Positions 45,901 through 59,026 of a stretch of DNA of 64,000 bases are shown piece by piece; within the stretch, counting starts at the first letter, position 1, and the number at the start of each line of letters is the position of its first letter. The notes beneath the pieces are model-generated. The model did no database searches. It was given only the letters and a program-made list of their open reading frames with translations, and was not told the DNA's origin. Origin of the DNA: Helopsaltes ochotensis (lineage: Eukaryota > Chordata > Aves > Passeriformes > Locustellidae); contig VXBM01000275.1 of the NCBI GenBank assembly GCA_013400155.1, positions 746,671-810,670 on the forward strand, given 5' to 3'. Made by a program: the position numbers and the translations under genes.

Positions 45901-48900
45901 AGTACTCTGGGAGCATTCTTGATCACTGGTGAGCAAACTGAAAATCTCTGATCCCACTGCATGGCAGAACATACCAAAGCTTTTCTTTTTTCCTCTTAAA
46001 ATCTTGTGTTATAGGTTCAAAGCATTTTGAACAGAGTGGGGTTTAGTGTATTTTTTTCTTCCTGACAATCCCAAAATACAATCTCATAGCAGCTCGTTAA
46101 AATAAAGCTGTTTTGCTGTTTTAAAAGAGAGAATGTGGCAAGTTGCCACATTCCAGTTAAGCAATTTCCTATAGTTGACTTTTTTTTAATGCATGTTTTT
46201 TTCAGTCGTGTCCCTACTCTGTTTTCTCTGCAAGAAGCCAAAATAGCCCAGACAGGACAGAAGCCCCCACCTCTGTATTAATACTTGAAGTAAACTCCCC
46301 TTCCTGAGTCTCATCATAAGAACAGAACATGGAGCCTTGGCACAGGGGATTTACTGTATGTGGCAAACTGAAATTTTTAAGAACTGTGGCTTTTTTTGGA
46401 AACAGCATTTTCCTTCATGGGGGTAGATTTCCCCTTTTTTATTGCAGCAGCCCTCAGAAGCAGCTCTGTGATGGGAGCTGGGAATCCTCCCGGAGAGATT
46501 GCAGGCTGTGCTGAGCAGTGAGGGGTGGTGGCTCTGCAGCTGGGGCAGCAAGGCTCGCTGCAAGTGCCAGGTTCCTCCTCCCTGCAGGAGGGGAGCAGGA
46601 CGTGCCTCGCTGCCTTCAGTGGGTGGATGTGTATCCTGCGAAATTGGGCTTTGGCAGGTGCCTGTAGAAACCGAGTAACTGATTTAAGAACATCTGCTGA
46701 GTAATTGAAAGGAAGAGCAGGCAAGTCCTCAAGGTAGTGAGTAATGCTACAGCTTCCTATTTCTGGGTGACTGTGCTCAGTCCTCTGCCTTTCTCTTTTC
46801 AGCTGAAGAAAATGATTGGCAGTGACTGTGCTGAAGGGACAGGACTGGACATGCAGGGGCTTTGCAGGCAGGTCATGGAAATGGCCTCCAGAGCCTGGGA
46901 AGCCAGACTGCTTCTGTTGAGCTCCCAAATGCCTGTGCTTGTAACCCAACCCAGCACAAGGCTCAGCTGTTCTGCCGGGGTAACAGAGCAGGACCTCATC
47001 CAGCATTCGGGGAAATCAGGGCATCTGGAAGTTTCTGATAACTTCAGTGTTCTTTGCATGAGATCACAGCTGGAAAGCTAATAATAATCTGCTGCTGATT
47101 ATTTGCACTTTCAAGAATATACTGTAAACAATTTATAAATTACCTTTGCCAAAACACAAAAGAGAAATAAGACTATCTATGAAGGAAGGATGGAGGTAGA
47201 AAGGGTTTTTTTTCCCTTTTTGTTCAAGATATTTTTGGATTTAGAAGCTGATTCTAAAGCAAGACTGCTGATACTTAGGGAATCCTGCTATTTTGTTTGC
47301 TCATCCCATGATGGCTGAGCACTGTAAGTTTTGCATTTGTGGAAATCCTCAGAGCGACTGAGCTGTGGAAGGACAGCTCATGTACTCTGTTTTCGAACAA
47401 GCCAAATGTTAGGAAAGCTGAGTGTGGGCACTGACTTTGTGTTTGTGAGACAGGTAAGGAGCTGTCTGCAGCTCTGCTGGATCCCTCAGCCATTTATAGC
47501 CCTTCGCTGTGTTTCTGGCTTTGGTAGAGTGAGGAGTGTTAGAAAGAATTACTCCCAGTAGTGTTTTACATCACACCTAGCAGGAGGTATAGTAGAGTAG
47601 CAGTGGCATTTAGAATCTTCCACTGTACAGGTGTGGCATTGCAGCTTTCCAGAGCATCCTCAGAATCCAGGATTTTCAGTGATGCCTAACTTAGCCACGT
47701 TCCTTTTGGAGAGATCAAGGTGAAGTACTGTAACCGAAAGGTGTCGGACAAACCCATCAATGATCTTTGTATAAGATGCAGAGCTGCTTGGCTGCAGTGA
47801 AAAATCTCACCTCCTGAGGCATGAATTTGCATCCAGCACTCAGAGCTGTCCGCTGGCAGGCAGAGAATTACAACACAGAATCCCTTTGTGTTTCCCTGCT
47901 CCTTGGGAGGAGAATATTTCCATGACAGACTAGCACGCAGGCTGTTACAATGGCTTTTTCTTTTCTGCTCAGCAGTTTGGGTTTTGTGTGTTTCTGGTTG
48001 ATGTGGCTCAGCACTGTGAGTCCCTCCTCTGGTCTGAGCAGGGGCAGTTGAAATCCTGAACCCAGAGCCTGCTCAGCTTCTCTCCAGCACATAATCCAAG
48101 GAGATACTTTAAGACAAAAGGGATGTAACTCAGCACAAGGAACGCAAAGGGGTGATGAAGAAATTTTCTGAAGATTATTTCCTAAAGAGCCTGTAGAGCA
48201 TGAAAAGCAAAATGGAATTAAAGCATACAAGTGTACAAATCATGTTTTAGAAATGTTTCTTACAGGCTGATGCTCTGGAATTTTTTCTGAATTGTGGAAG
48301 TGATGCAAATGTGAGAACTTGGCTCCTCTAAAGGCTTTTTTCTAGCCCCCCACTGGAGCAAAAGAGTCAGGCTCAGATTTTTCACAAATTCTGCTTAAAA
48401 TAATTTTTGGACACACAAGTAAAATGCTTAAACTCTGATCCTGAACTGGCACATTTTCTTCCATAGTACATTTAATGCAGATTTTTATTAGAAGAATATG
48501 TTCTGAGAACTTAATTTGCTTCCATAGAATGGTTTGAAAATGAGAGACTAGGTTTTAGCCAACTGTCTCAATACACTTCTCTTAAATGAACAGAACCAAA
48601 GGAAAACCAGCCTCAACCCCAACCTCCTGTTCTGCTCAGGTACAGAGACAAATCTGGTGGGTGAAGTTTCTGTGGAAATTCACAAAAGTAATGGATATTG
48701 TACCTGCCTGAAAGATGCTGAGCTTGGAGCTTGTTATCTTTGTATTTGTGATCTTTTTTCAAGTGCTGATTAAAATCTTTCCAGGCTGCTGTATGATGCC
48801 AAGTAGCTATTGCAGAACTGTCTGATGTATAGCCAATCGCTGCTTATCAGTCTCCTCTGTATTTTTTCCTCATACAACTATTACTGGGTCAGCAGCTGTA

Positions 48901-50781
48901 GTTCCCTCTACTTTTTAAGTGGACACAACATGGGTCAGGTGAAAGTCTCAGAGTCACAAGAAAAAAATGCTCTTTTCGGGGTTGAGAATCTGGGTTCAGG
49001 TTTCTGCACTCTAAATCCTGTATTTGTATTTAACTAATGACAGAAACCCCTTGTGGTTGCTACAGGCAAATGTGAACCAGTAAGACAGAGCCCCAAGGAG
49101 ATTTTTTTGAAAAACAAAATGTGAGTAGTGAGCCATGGAAGCTTTCTCACTCAGTGTCTGTGAAAAGAGAAATGTGACCCCAGTCCTTGCCAAAATAGCT
49201 CAGTTCTTTCTAGCAGAAACCCAATAATTGGGAGCATTTCAGAGAATACAGTTTCTTAGCTGAGATTTCCCAGGGTGCAGAGACAGAATGTCTTCAGCTC
49301 CAAGACCTGCAACCTGCTCCTGCAGAGATTTAACACTTTTCAGTGTAAACCTCTTCCCCAAAGCCCAGCGCAGCAGCAGTCTGGGGAACTGTGTGTGCCA
49401 CAGAGGAGGGGAAGGTGGAACTCTGGAAGTGCTCGAATAATTGAGTCAAACAAGTGGGATTTGATTTTGTTGTTTTGTTTCCTTCCCTTGGTCTGCTAAT
49501 AAGCCTGAGAACAAACTGCTAATCTGTCTCATTCCCCAGTCAGTGCGAGGGAATAGTAGAGACTGGAGGTTTGTGCTTGTATTTTATTGAGGCTACAGAA
49601 AAAGAAATGTTAGAGACAAAAGGAAGATGGTTGGGAAGAAAAATGGGAAAAAGCCTTTGGGATTATTGGCAGCATCCTGGGCAGTAAAATGCTCCATTGA
49701 GGGAGCTTGGTTCCTTCCAAGACCTTTCAGTTCTGTCCTGGGAAGTGTTCAGGCCTCATCCAAGGTGCTCCCTTTGGAGCTCACTGTGTCTGCCAGCTTG
49801 GGGTGCTCAGGACCTGCAGAATGAGGCTTGCAGTGAGGAAAGGGAAGTGCAGGAATATGACGAGGACTTACAATTAGTCATTCTCTTCCTGACCTTGATG
49901 AAGGAAATGTCTGGCTTTATATTGTCTGCTGTAAACTCTCCTTTATTTAGGCTCTAAGTTTACACATGCACAGCTTGTTGGTGTCTTTATTTCCACTTCC
50001 TGCACCATCAGTCAAATACACCTGAGAGTTCATTCAGAAATGTGTGAGAATGATTAGTGCCATCATAAAAACTATGGAGGATATTCTCTTTAAAGGCACT
50101 TTTAAGTTTTGAATTTTACACAGAGAGGTCCATGGGCTGTAACACAACTCCTATGCCCAGGGCATGGCCTGGTGCTTCCTTCTCAGATTCTGAGCCTTCT
50201 ATAGTTTTTCTCCCTGTCACTTGCTGCCTTCTGCTGCAGTCACTGGAAAGCCCACAGGGGGTGGGGGGTAATTGTTTTCTTAATGGGAGGCGAGATCCAG
50301 TGGTTTTGTCAAGATAGGAATGATTATAGAGAGAGGCAGAGTATTAGTGTTATGTTTGGGCTGCATTTGCCTCTGTAGGACAAGTACTTGTTTACCTGCA
50401 GTAGTTTGAGAAGCCTGTGTGGTATTCTTCACAGCTGGGTAAATCCATCAGCCTTGCTCAATGGCCATGCACTAAGTCCATGAGGGATGGGAAAGCTGAA
50501 CAGGTCTGTAGGGCAGTGTGAAATAACAACACCCTTTAGGAGAGGCGTGGGGCAGGAGGAGGTTGCTGTGCTCTGTATGGAAGCACAGCTAAGCCTGATG
50601 AAGCGTGGCTGAGGTAAAGAAGCTGGCTGGTGCTGGAGAGCTGTGAGCTGAGAGGAGCAGAGTTGCAGATCTGTTGTGGCAGCAGCAGGCTGTGCTCAGC
50701 GAATGGCAAGTACAGTTCTTAGTCTTGCAGAATGCTCTCAGTCATTCTGTTACACTTGTGTGTCCTCGGGTAGCAAAGGAA

Positions 50782-50792
50782 GGGGGGGGGGG
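50782..50792. repeat. Poly-G run
   Basis: Eleven consecutive G bases in otherwise ordinary sequence. Confidence 0.9.
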
Positions 50793-53700
50793 CTTTCATT
50801 TTTAGTGTTCAGTGGGTGTGAAATCTGTGATCTTTAAGCAGAGGACTGTTCCTGTAGCTGCATTAGGCTCAGATGCCTCGCTGGGATGAAATCTTTGAAG
50901 AGAATTATGTTATGAGGCTCAGGGAACTACTTGATTGTGTAGTTTCGTCCTCCCACTCTTAGCTGGGAAGGCCTCGGCTGAGTCTTTACAGCCTCAGTCG
51001 CTGGGATTGTGAAAAAGGGGAGAAGAAAAGAAGTGGTATGTGGCCTCCAAGTGACCCAGAAATGATGCTGTCTGCATCATTTGACAAAGCAGAAATAACA
51101 TACTGTAGTGTTTGGGCAGTGGCTATTGTGTCAGCCTCAGGCATGACTGAGGGTTCAAAGGAAAATCCATCCATCTGGTGTTCCATCTCTCCGTACCCGT
51201 CTACCTCTCTGTGCTTATATTTACCAGTTTCTCCTAAGGCTTCTCCCCCACCACACCTTGACTGCACATTTTCCTCTGGCTTGTGCTGGGTCCTGTTTTG
51301 CAGGGTTTGTTTAGCAATGCATTGAGAAACTATTTCCTTTTCTGTTACAAGCAAGCCCAAAGTCCCTCAGCAGCACAGCCGGACGCTGCAGGAGCAGCAG
51401 GGCTGGCACCGGGGCTCCATGGTGGCACTGCCACCCCGGGGCTTGTTCCACCCCTGCCATCCTTCTGACACCCTCTGCATTTCACAGTCCCTGCTGCTGG
51501 GAGCCACTGGTCAGAGCACTGAGAGAGCTTTCATGGCCCCTTTTCAGAGCTGCTCCTTCACTTTGTGCAAATTATTTTTAATCCTTCTTCCTCTTCCTTA
51601 TTTTTAACAAGGTCCTACTGCATGGAGTCCTTTGAGTACATTGATATTCCTGAGGTGTTTGGGGCATTCAAAGCAGTGGCACTGTTCTGCAGCCAGCCTT
51701 GTTCAAGGGCATTGTGCCTGTGGCCCAGCACAGCAGTGACTTACAGACCTGGTGCCTGTGACTGCAGCTGTGTGATCAGTGCAGAGGAGGATAGGAAATG
51801 CACCCAAACGAGCAAGAACTCTGGCTACCGTTTCAGCACAGCTAAAAACACAGAAACCAGGCCTCGCTTTCTGGACAGGTGTTCTGCTCACTGCCAAGCT
51901 GCTTGCTGAATGAGTCAGCTGGGTTCAAGTAGAGAATGTGAATTCCACGGGTCAGTTTGATGTGTGAGCCCCTTTTTTTTTCTCAGATGCCACCTCAAAT
52001 AAAGCAAATGACTTTGCTGCCAGATATTTCTCTGTAATATTTTGTCTGATACTTATTTTACCATGTGTGGCTGGTGAAAGTACAGGTCACAATATCATCC
52101 TTTAGTAGCTTCAGTTCTGTTGGTTTTGAGGCAAAGCCATGTGGGTGACAAACTGACTGACCTAATTTTTTAGGATACAAATAATTCCTTGAAATTAAGT
52201 GTTTTGCTCCTCTTCCTCTTACTTTGGGTTGTGAATTTTGCTCCTGTGCAGCTCCTGTGCTTGCATTGGAAAGAGCTGTTTGAATTTCATGCTGATCTCA
52301 AGATAGTTTGGGGGTTTGTGAGATTGTGAGACTCCAGCTGAATCCTGCATTATGTGACTGTTCCTAATGGAAGCACAGATGGGAAGGATGGTTTTCTCTG
52401 TGGCTGAACGAAGTGTTCTATGAACAGGTTTGGATCAGATTTCACTGCAAATTGAGCATATGTCATGTGAAAAGGGTACAGATCCACTCTCTCAGTTTAA
52501 GCAAGCAGATTTAGTTCTAAACCAGTCAAAACTAGGCAGTGGTTCAATTCTCCCTGTACTGGAAAGGGAACACTTCACACTCCTGTCAGGTATCTTTATA
52601 CCTACAGGCACAAGGAGGAGTTCTCTGAACACAGCGGGCAGTGAGAATTTCTGAGGCTGCAGTTGGTGCTGGTGATGCTGTGATCAGATGCTGATAACCA
52701 TCCCGATAGCTGGGGGCATTCGGATGAGTCAGCTGCTGAGAGCTGGAGTTCAGAAAGGAGCAGCTCAGTGCTGCGGGCAGAGCTGCACACAAGCTTGGGT
52801 TGTTGTCAGCTGAGGGGCCCTGCAGACCCTCACACTGGAGCAGAACTGGTTTGGATGGTTGGCTGCACAGCACAGAGAGCCTGTCCTGTGCCTGCAGCTC
52901 CCTGGCAGAACTGAGCCTAGAGCTGTGTCCTGTGATTCCCCATGCGCCTGCTCCTGCCTCCTGCACGCTGGGAAAACCTCGGCGCTGTTTCTGTGATTCT
53001 GGTCCCCTCCTCAGACCCTTGTCCTGGTGTATTCCTCGGAGACTCCTCTGGCCCCACACCAATGTTCAGGCTCAACTGATCACACCCGAGGCTGCCTTCA
53101 TTCCTGCTTTTGGGGGAAGGTTCTGCTCAGGACATGCGCAGCACTGCTGCATTTTAGTCCCAGCTGGAGAACCCCACCAGCACTCCTCCCTCTTCAGCGT
53201 TTGCTATTGCCACCAGTTTGGCATTTCCACACGGTCAGTGTGGGATCTGGGGTGCTTGTTAGCTCTGTTGTGCTCTCTCCAAAGCCCACGGGGGGCAGGG
53301 CTGCTTTTGAGCCATTTCCGAGACAGACCCTGAGGCGGAGCAGGCTCTGACCCCGCATTTGGAGCGGCCGCGGTGGGTGGCTCACATGGGAAGGGCTTGG
53401 TTCCTTGTGTGGGCATCTGCACAGGGGCTTTCTGAGCTCTCCAGATCCCAGGCTCTGCCCCAGCTCCCGGTGTGCTGTATAACAGTGAAATCCCAGGCCT
53501 TTCCCTTGCTTGGATCAACCCCGCTGCACCCTTTTTTCACTTTAAACTGGATGACTTTGCGAAAGTGCCCTGAAGTATCCTCACATGCTGCTGCACTCCC
53601 AGTAGCTGGTGAGATCTTTATCGGTTTCTCACATGGTTGCTGAGCATGACTTCAGAGACAAATTTGGCAAGTCCAGTTCTGGCCTTTTAATGTTCTCTTC

Positions 53701-54099
53701 AGTGCTCAGGTGGCCTAGGACGTTTTTTTGGTCTGACATAGGGTTTGTGTATATAATGGCACTGGGGAAAATAGGTAAGAGTCAGCTGAAGGTGTGAAGT
53801 GAATCCACTTTCACTGGATGCCTTCAGATGACTCATCTGACTCTCCCCAGTGCCCCGTGCAGATAAACTCCAGTTCAGAAGTTTGGTCTTCTGTTTCAGG
53901 AGGCAGAAATGCAGAACCTCCCTCCTGCTCTGATCCTGATCTGGCCAGTGCAGTGTCCTGCTGGACCAGGAGCTGCTGCGCTGCTTCAGAGAGTGCTCCC
54001 TGCCCTCTGGGCTGGTTCTTGGCAGGAGGTTAATAGAGGAGTTCCTTCCAGATTAATTCCTGTCGGAGGCAAGATAGATGATTTGCATTTCTCTTAACC

Positions 54100-54360
54100 A
54101 CACGCAAGAGATGGGCCATACATTGATCTGATCCTTTTAAAGCCTCAGCCACCAGCTGGATAAATTGCAGGGCAGGACTTGTAGCCTTGGAAGTTTCGGT
54201 GTAAGCTCATATTCATTGTCTCCTCCAGTGCTGCGAGGCTCCCTGAGATTTCATCTCCGGGCACAGGAGCAATAGGATTTACTTTTGACCATGTGCTTGA
54301 TTTGTTCATTAAATCATGACAGTTGTTTGTTTTGGGTATTGCAAAACTCCTCTTCTAAAC
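54100..54360. promoter_or_regulatory. Weak candidate for conserved non-coding DNA
   Basis: The stretch lacks open frames and repeats and is a mosaic of motif-like strings, including a CAGCTG E-box. That is the texture expected of a constrained element. I cannot test conservation, so this is only a pointer. Confidence 0.2.
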
Positions 54361-57300
54361 GTTGCATATGTTTCAAGTCAACAAGAAAAGTTGCAGGCTT
54401 CACTGAGCAGATTATAGGTTTTGTGAAAGTGTGAAAACATGGCATTTGGTTGTGAAATGTATGATTGAATCCAACTTGGTCTCCAACTGTTGATATTCTG
54501 AAGAAATCTTGGCTGGCACTTTGGTATAGCAGAGTCCCTCTGCCTGTCCCCAAGTTGTTTAATTTATAATTTCCATTCTGTGCCATGGTTTCCCTTTTTT
54601 TTGTGACTTGAAAATTATTATTTTTGCTGCATTTATAGCGTATTTCAAGATATGCAGATTAAAAGCATGAGACTAAGCCACTGGCTTCAGAAGACTTCAG
54701 AAAAATGGGGAGTCTTCTAGCCTTTGCTCCTTTTTCCATGTTTATTTGGATCAAGTGCATTGAATTCAGACTGGTTTTGACCAAGTACAAAAGCTGCAAT
54801 AGGTCAAAATTTAAGTTTAATGTCTTTTAGTGAATCTGGAACAAGATGCCACTTTTCTAAACATAAATAAAACATAAGAAGTTAGGGGAGAGTTGACCCC
54901 CAAATGCATGACACTTGATTTCTCTGGTTAGACACCATAACTATTAACATTCTCTGACAAATGAAGAGATTAGAATGTGATCAGTTAACCAGAGGTCAGA
55001 AATACTTAGGCTGCAGTTTGATGACAGAAATCTTCCAGCTCTTCCTTGTAGCATCTCCTGAATTTTGCACTCCGATGTCAGTGATCTGATTTTACAGATG
55101 TTTTCCTGTGCCATATCTGCAAAGTGCAGCCGAAAAACTTGTGGGCATTTGCTTTTTGTTTATTGTCCTCTAAAGACCCAACTGTTGGCTGGAGGTCATG
55201 GATATGGCAGACTTGTATCTCAAGAGATCTGCTGTTTATTTTGCAGAAATAAATAAAAAAGTACAAACTTGGCAGTTTTCTCCTAAACTTCTTGGACTTG
55301 CTTCTCATCTGTGCTGTAAAGGGATCTTTTAAAGGCGCTGTAAGGATATGAACATGCATCCAGGAGCACCTGGAAGCATGTGCCCTTCTCAGAGCAGTGA
55401 GAACTGCTGTCCTGGCCATCAGCTGCACCAGGCAGAGCAGCAGGGCTCTGCCCTGGAATCAGTGATTTGCTCCAGCTGCTCCGTATCCTGTCTCTGTTCT
55501 TGTCCTTTCCCATCTCTGTGGGTTCAAGGCAGTTGGAGTATTGCTGCTTCTGGTGTGGGGTTTGCCATTTGTGATGAGTAGGACGTGCCATTTAGCAAGC
55601 TGGCAGTGAGTAGCTACTATTGGCTTTATCTCTCAGTCTACTTTGTGGTTGGAGACCTGTGTGCTGGTTGTGGGTTTTTATGTGCGTCACTGAACCCAGA
55701 AATTTTATTATATTCTCAGAAAAAGGTTTTGCAACAGCTCAGCTATTAAAGCCAAACCATGTAGTTTAGTAAAAAGTCTGGGCAGGAAACAACAAAACGA
55801 AATTCATCCTAGGGGAGAAGCGTGGTGCATGTAGGCTGGGAAGAGAATGCAAATACACTATTTATAGGACTAGGGGAAAACAAATTTGGACTTGAGGAGC
55901 AAATGCGAAGGAGTTATCCGGGAAAAACCAGCCTTGGCCCTCTGAGACACTCAGACCTGTGCTGCCAGAGTGCTTATCCATTTTGGAGAATTCATTACGT
56001 TCCAACAAAGAAGAAAAGTTTGAGATTGGAATCTGTGCTGCACAGAGTCCCTTCCAGCAGTGTCCTTTAGGAGTTTATTCTATGGATGACACTCGGGAAG
56101 GGGAAATACTTGAACCAGTGTTTTTTTAAGCAGTACTGAACCAGCTGAGGCCAGTGCCTGCTGCAGGGAGAGGGGGAGGGATGAGTGCATTTGCTCCTGA
56201 TCAGACAGATCGGGTCAGTGGCAGAGCCAGGAGTGCAGCCCAGCTCTGTGCTCTTACTCATGTGATGCTTCTGGTGTTACTCTGAGGTTGGCCAGGAGAA
56301 CTTCTGTGAGGAGTGCAAAAGCTGTGGCTGTACCTCAGCAATATCCTGCCTGGAGCAGCGTGCTGTCCTCGTGACACTGCACGCTGGAGTTGGATAACGT
56401 GGGGCACACACTTTCTGTATCGTTTCTTTTACATAATTTGTGATTTTTCATTTATAAATAGATGCCAAGTCCTCCTTTCCTTCCACTGTGGTTTTTGGAA
56501 CAGATTCTGATACCTCCATTGCCTGCAGTTCCCTGCTTTATTCTGGATCTTGTGCTACTTTTTACATTTGCCTGTAATTAGCGTTCTATATAACCAAGCG
56601 TGGAGCTCTGCCTTTACATAGTAGGCTGATAGCTCATCCTTCTTCCAGGAAAAATAAATCTTGCCTGATGGGAGATCCTACACTAAAATAACAGATTACA
56701 GTCAGACCGCAGAGCTGAGCTGCTGCTTTACACACAAACCCATCAGAGCTGGCCGTACCAGTTCCAAAATCACTGTGCAATCTTGCCTCTGTCCCTAGGT
56801 GCTCCGCAACCCTGAGGCGTGCCCAGGAATGGGGAAGGGTGAGGTGAGCCAGGGGCAGCAGCAGGAACATCCCGCTGTGCCCTGGGAATTCCACACATAG
56901 GCTCACAAACACGCTGAGCTGTTTGCCTGGGGCGGGATGTTGTGGTTGTGTATCAGAACACATATCGTCATTGGCCCTTCCCTCGAGTGGCCTCTGGAAA
57001 GAGACAAGGTTTGGGTGATTTCTCTCTTCCTTCTCTTTTCCATGACATAACTATTGCACAGTTGGGAAGCTGTTTTTCATTTATGTAGGCTGATTTTTGG
57101 CACACTGGGGGCTGTTGAGTCTACAAACTTCCTGCGGCCTCTTCTTTCTGTCTGTCCTGAGGGGCCCTTGCCCATCTACTCATCCCAGCCTGCCCAGTAT
57201 CAGTGTCCATAGAGGGGAAAAGCACGCTGAGGAGAAGGAAAATTTAAACCAAGCCCTGAGCAAGAAAATGCTTGGGACAGCACCTCTGAGATCCTTCCTA

Positions 57301-58518
57301 CCATGGCAGTGAAGTGGAGCGCTCTGTGGACAGGCTGTTGTGGGAAAGGATGTGTGACAGTGAGAAAGCAGAAGGTCAGGCAGGTGACACGTGTGCCCCT
57401 GCCTGCCTGGAGCTGCCTGGAGGATCCCAGCTCCCCTGCTCCAGAGCCAGGGGAGCAACTCAGGGCAGGGCACAGCCGAGGGGAGGGCGCAGAGAGGGCA
57501 GCCAGCAGCAGAGCCAGCAGCAGCCTGTGCCCAACACAGGGCTCAGCACATGGCACACGTGGCAGGGACAGAGCCCCTGGCTGGGCCCTGCCTGGCACAC
57601 AGCAGCGTGGCAGCCACTGGGGCCCAGGCCCTGCTGAGCCCATGGCCAGTCCCTCCCCAGCCCCGGCCCTGCCCTGCCCTGGCCAGGGGAAGCAGACAAG
57701 GGGTGGAAAAAAGGAAGTGCTGTCACCCCCTTTGTACAAAAGAGGTACTGAGAACACGAGCGATTGGGATTTCCAGTTCCCTGTAACTGTAGGTCTAGTG
57801 CTCCTAAGCCGTGTTGGGAAGTTGTGGTGAAAAGGCTCCTCTGGTTTCAGCAGGTCAGAGTGAGAATGCAAAGGGCTGGTTGAGTTTCTAGGACATGGCA
57901 GTCCTGGATTGCCTCTCCTGGGAATGGCAGTGCTTTGCATTGCTCTGGGCATCGCAGGAATTGGAATCACTTCGGTATTCACACACTTTTCGATAAATCT
58001 CGAACTGCATGGCACTGCTGTCAGAATTCAGTATGTGGGGAGAGAAAAACTTATTATACTTCATAGTTGTAAGCAGTAGATTGCTCATAAAACATACTCT
58101 CAACTAACTTCATAAGAAAGCACTTGAACTATAAGGGGAGACATGTTATAATGGTCAGAGAATCTGTGTTTGTTTTTTCCTTTACATTTTCAGTCTGATC
58201 ATGTCCCAAATGCTAAAATTTGTTGACTAAGAACATGTTTTGATTTATAAATCATGGATCAGCTAACTTGCTTTGAGGCATTGTTTTGTTAGGAAGGTTT
58301 TGAAGCTTAAGCCTGCCTCATGGGAATGTGTGACACAGTGAGCAATCTTTGGAGAGTATTTTCTTTTTGATAAGCAAACATAAGGCACAAATAATACTCC
58401 TTTTTGCTGTTTTATTCTTTTGTGCCTAAAGTGAAGGATTCTGTGTAGCGCATTTGCCATGAGATGGTCAGGTGATAAAAGCTTTGGAATAAAACTTTAG
58501 AATAGAAGACGTGCAGCA

Positions 58519-58546
58519 ATCATCTAATCCGACTGCCTGAATTTTT
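58519..58546 (+). repeat. Possible CR1/L3-like fragment
   Basis: AATCATCTAATCCGACTGCC resembles the ATCATCTAGTCCAAC phrase common near the 3' part of CR1 and L3 elements. Only this short phrase matches and no tail repeat is visible. Confidence 0.3.
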
Positions 58547-58885
58547 GTTCTTTTAAGTTAGCTGCTTTTAATGTTGATTTTGTAATAGAAATGCCCATCA
58601 GATAACAGGCCTCAGAGTCTTTGGGTAATTTGGCTATTCCTGCCTCAGAACTGCTGTTGATGGGGGTTTAGAGCAGGTCCTGATGCTGCTGAAATGCTGA
58701 AGAGCAAACACGCTCAGCGTGAGGGAAACGCACTGCATGGATTCCCCTGAGAGCTCCTCCGAGGATGTCACTTCTCTGTCAGGAAAGAGCCCTGCTCACC
58801 AGCCAGCCCCCCCGGTGTCCAAACACAGCCTGGGCAGGGTCGCACACGCCAGGGAAGCTCAGAGTTTGCTTTCTGCACCCCGCAG

Positions 58886-59026
58886 GTGAAGCTGATCGAC
58901 TACATCCACCGGCAGCGGCAGTGCAAGCTGAGCGTGCCCCTGAGCGACCGCACCGCCGAGCTCAACAGCTACCCCCGCTTCAACGACTGGCTGGACATCG
59001 TCAACGTCAGGAAGGAGGTGGTGCAG
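58886..59026 (+). CDS. KSR1: KSR1 internal exon, CA1 region
   Basis: KSR1 is a RAF-like pseudokinase scaffold that brings RAF, MEK and ERK together at the membrane in Ras signalling. This exon of 47 codons begins VKLIDYIHRQRQCKLSV, passes through SDRTAELNSYPRF and ends NVRKEVVQ. It corresponds to part of the N-terminal CA1 region (coiled coil plus SAM-like fold), roughly residues 75-125 of mammalian KSR1. The acceptor is CCCGCAG and the donor GTGAGC; both ends are phase 0. All 47 codons end in G or C. It lies downstream of WSB1 on the same strand, as KSR1 does in mammals, which favours KSR1 over its paralogue KSR2. Several substitutions are unusual (HRQ, DIV and RKE where I recall KQ, YIF/YTF and RPE). 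Flanking KSR1 exons are not securely found here. Confidence 0.9.

Larger units (their letters stand above)
32341..58885 (+). other. Long non-coding stretch, probably KSR1 intron 1
   Basis: About 26.5 kb with no exon I recognise on either strand. Simple repeats are a GT/TTTG-rich patch (32972-33046), poly-T (36914-36929) and poly-G (50782-50792). Repeat-like fragments are suspected near 56195-56260 (MIR-like) and 58519-58546 (CR1/L3-like). The stretch at 57420-57680 is GC-rich but poor in CpG, and its open frames are low-complexity. If the KSR1 promoter is in the gap region, all of this is its first intron. A missed exon encoding the part of CA1 before 58886 remains possible. Confidence 0.5.

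Noticed and set aside
57200..58015. Minus-strand open frame of 271 codons
   Set aside because: It covers a GC-rich, CpG-poor low-complexity stretch with overlapping frames on both strands and no family resemblance.
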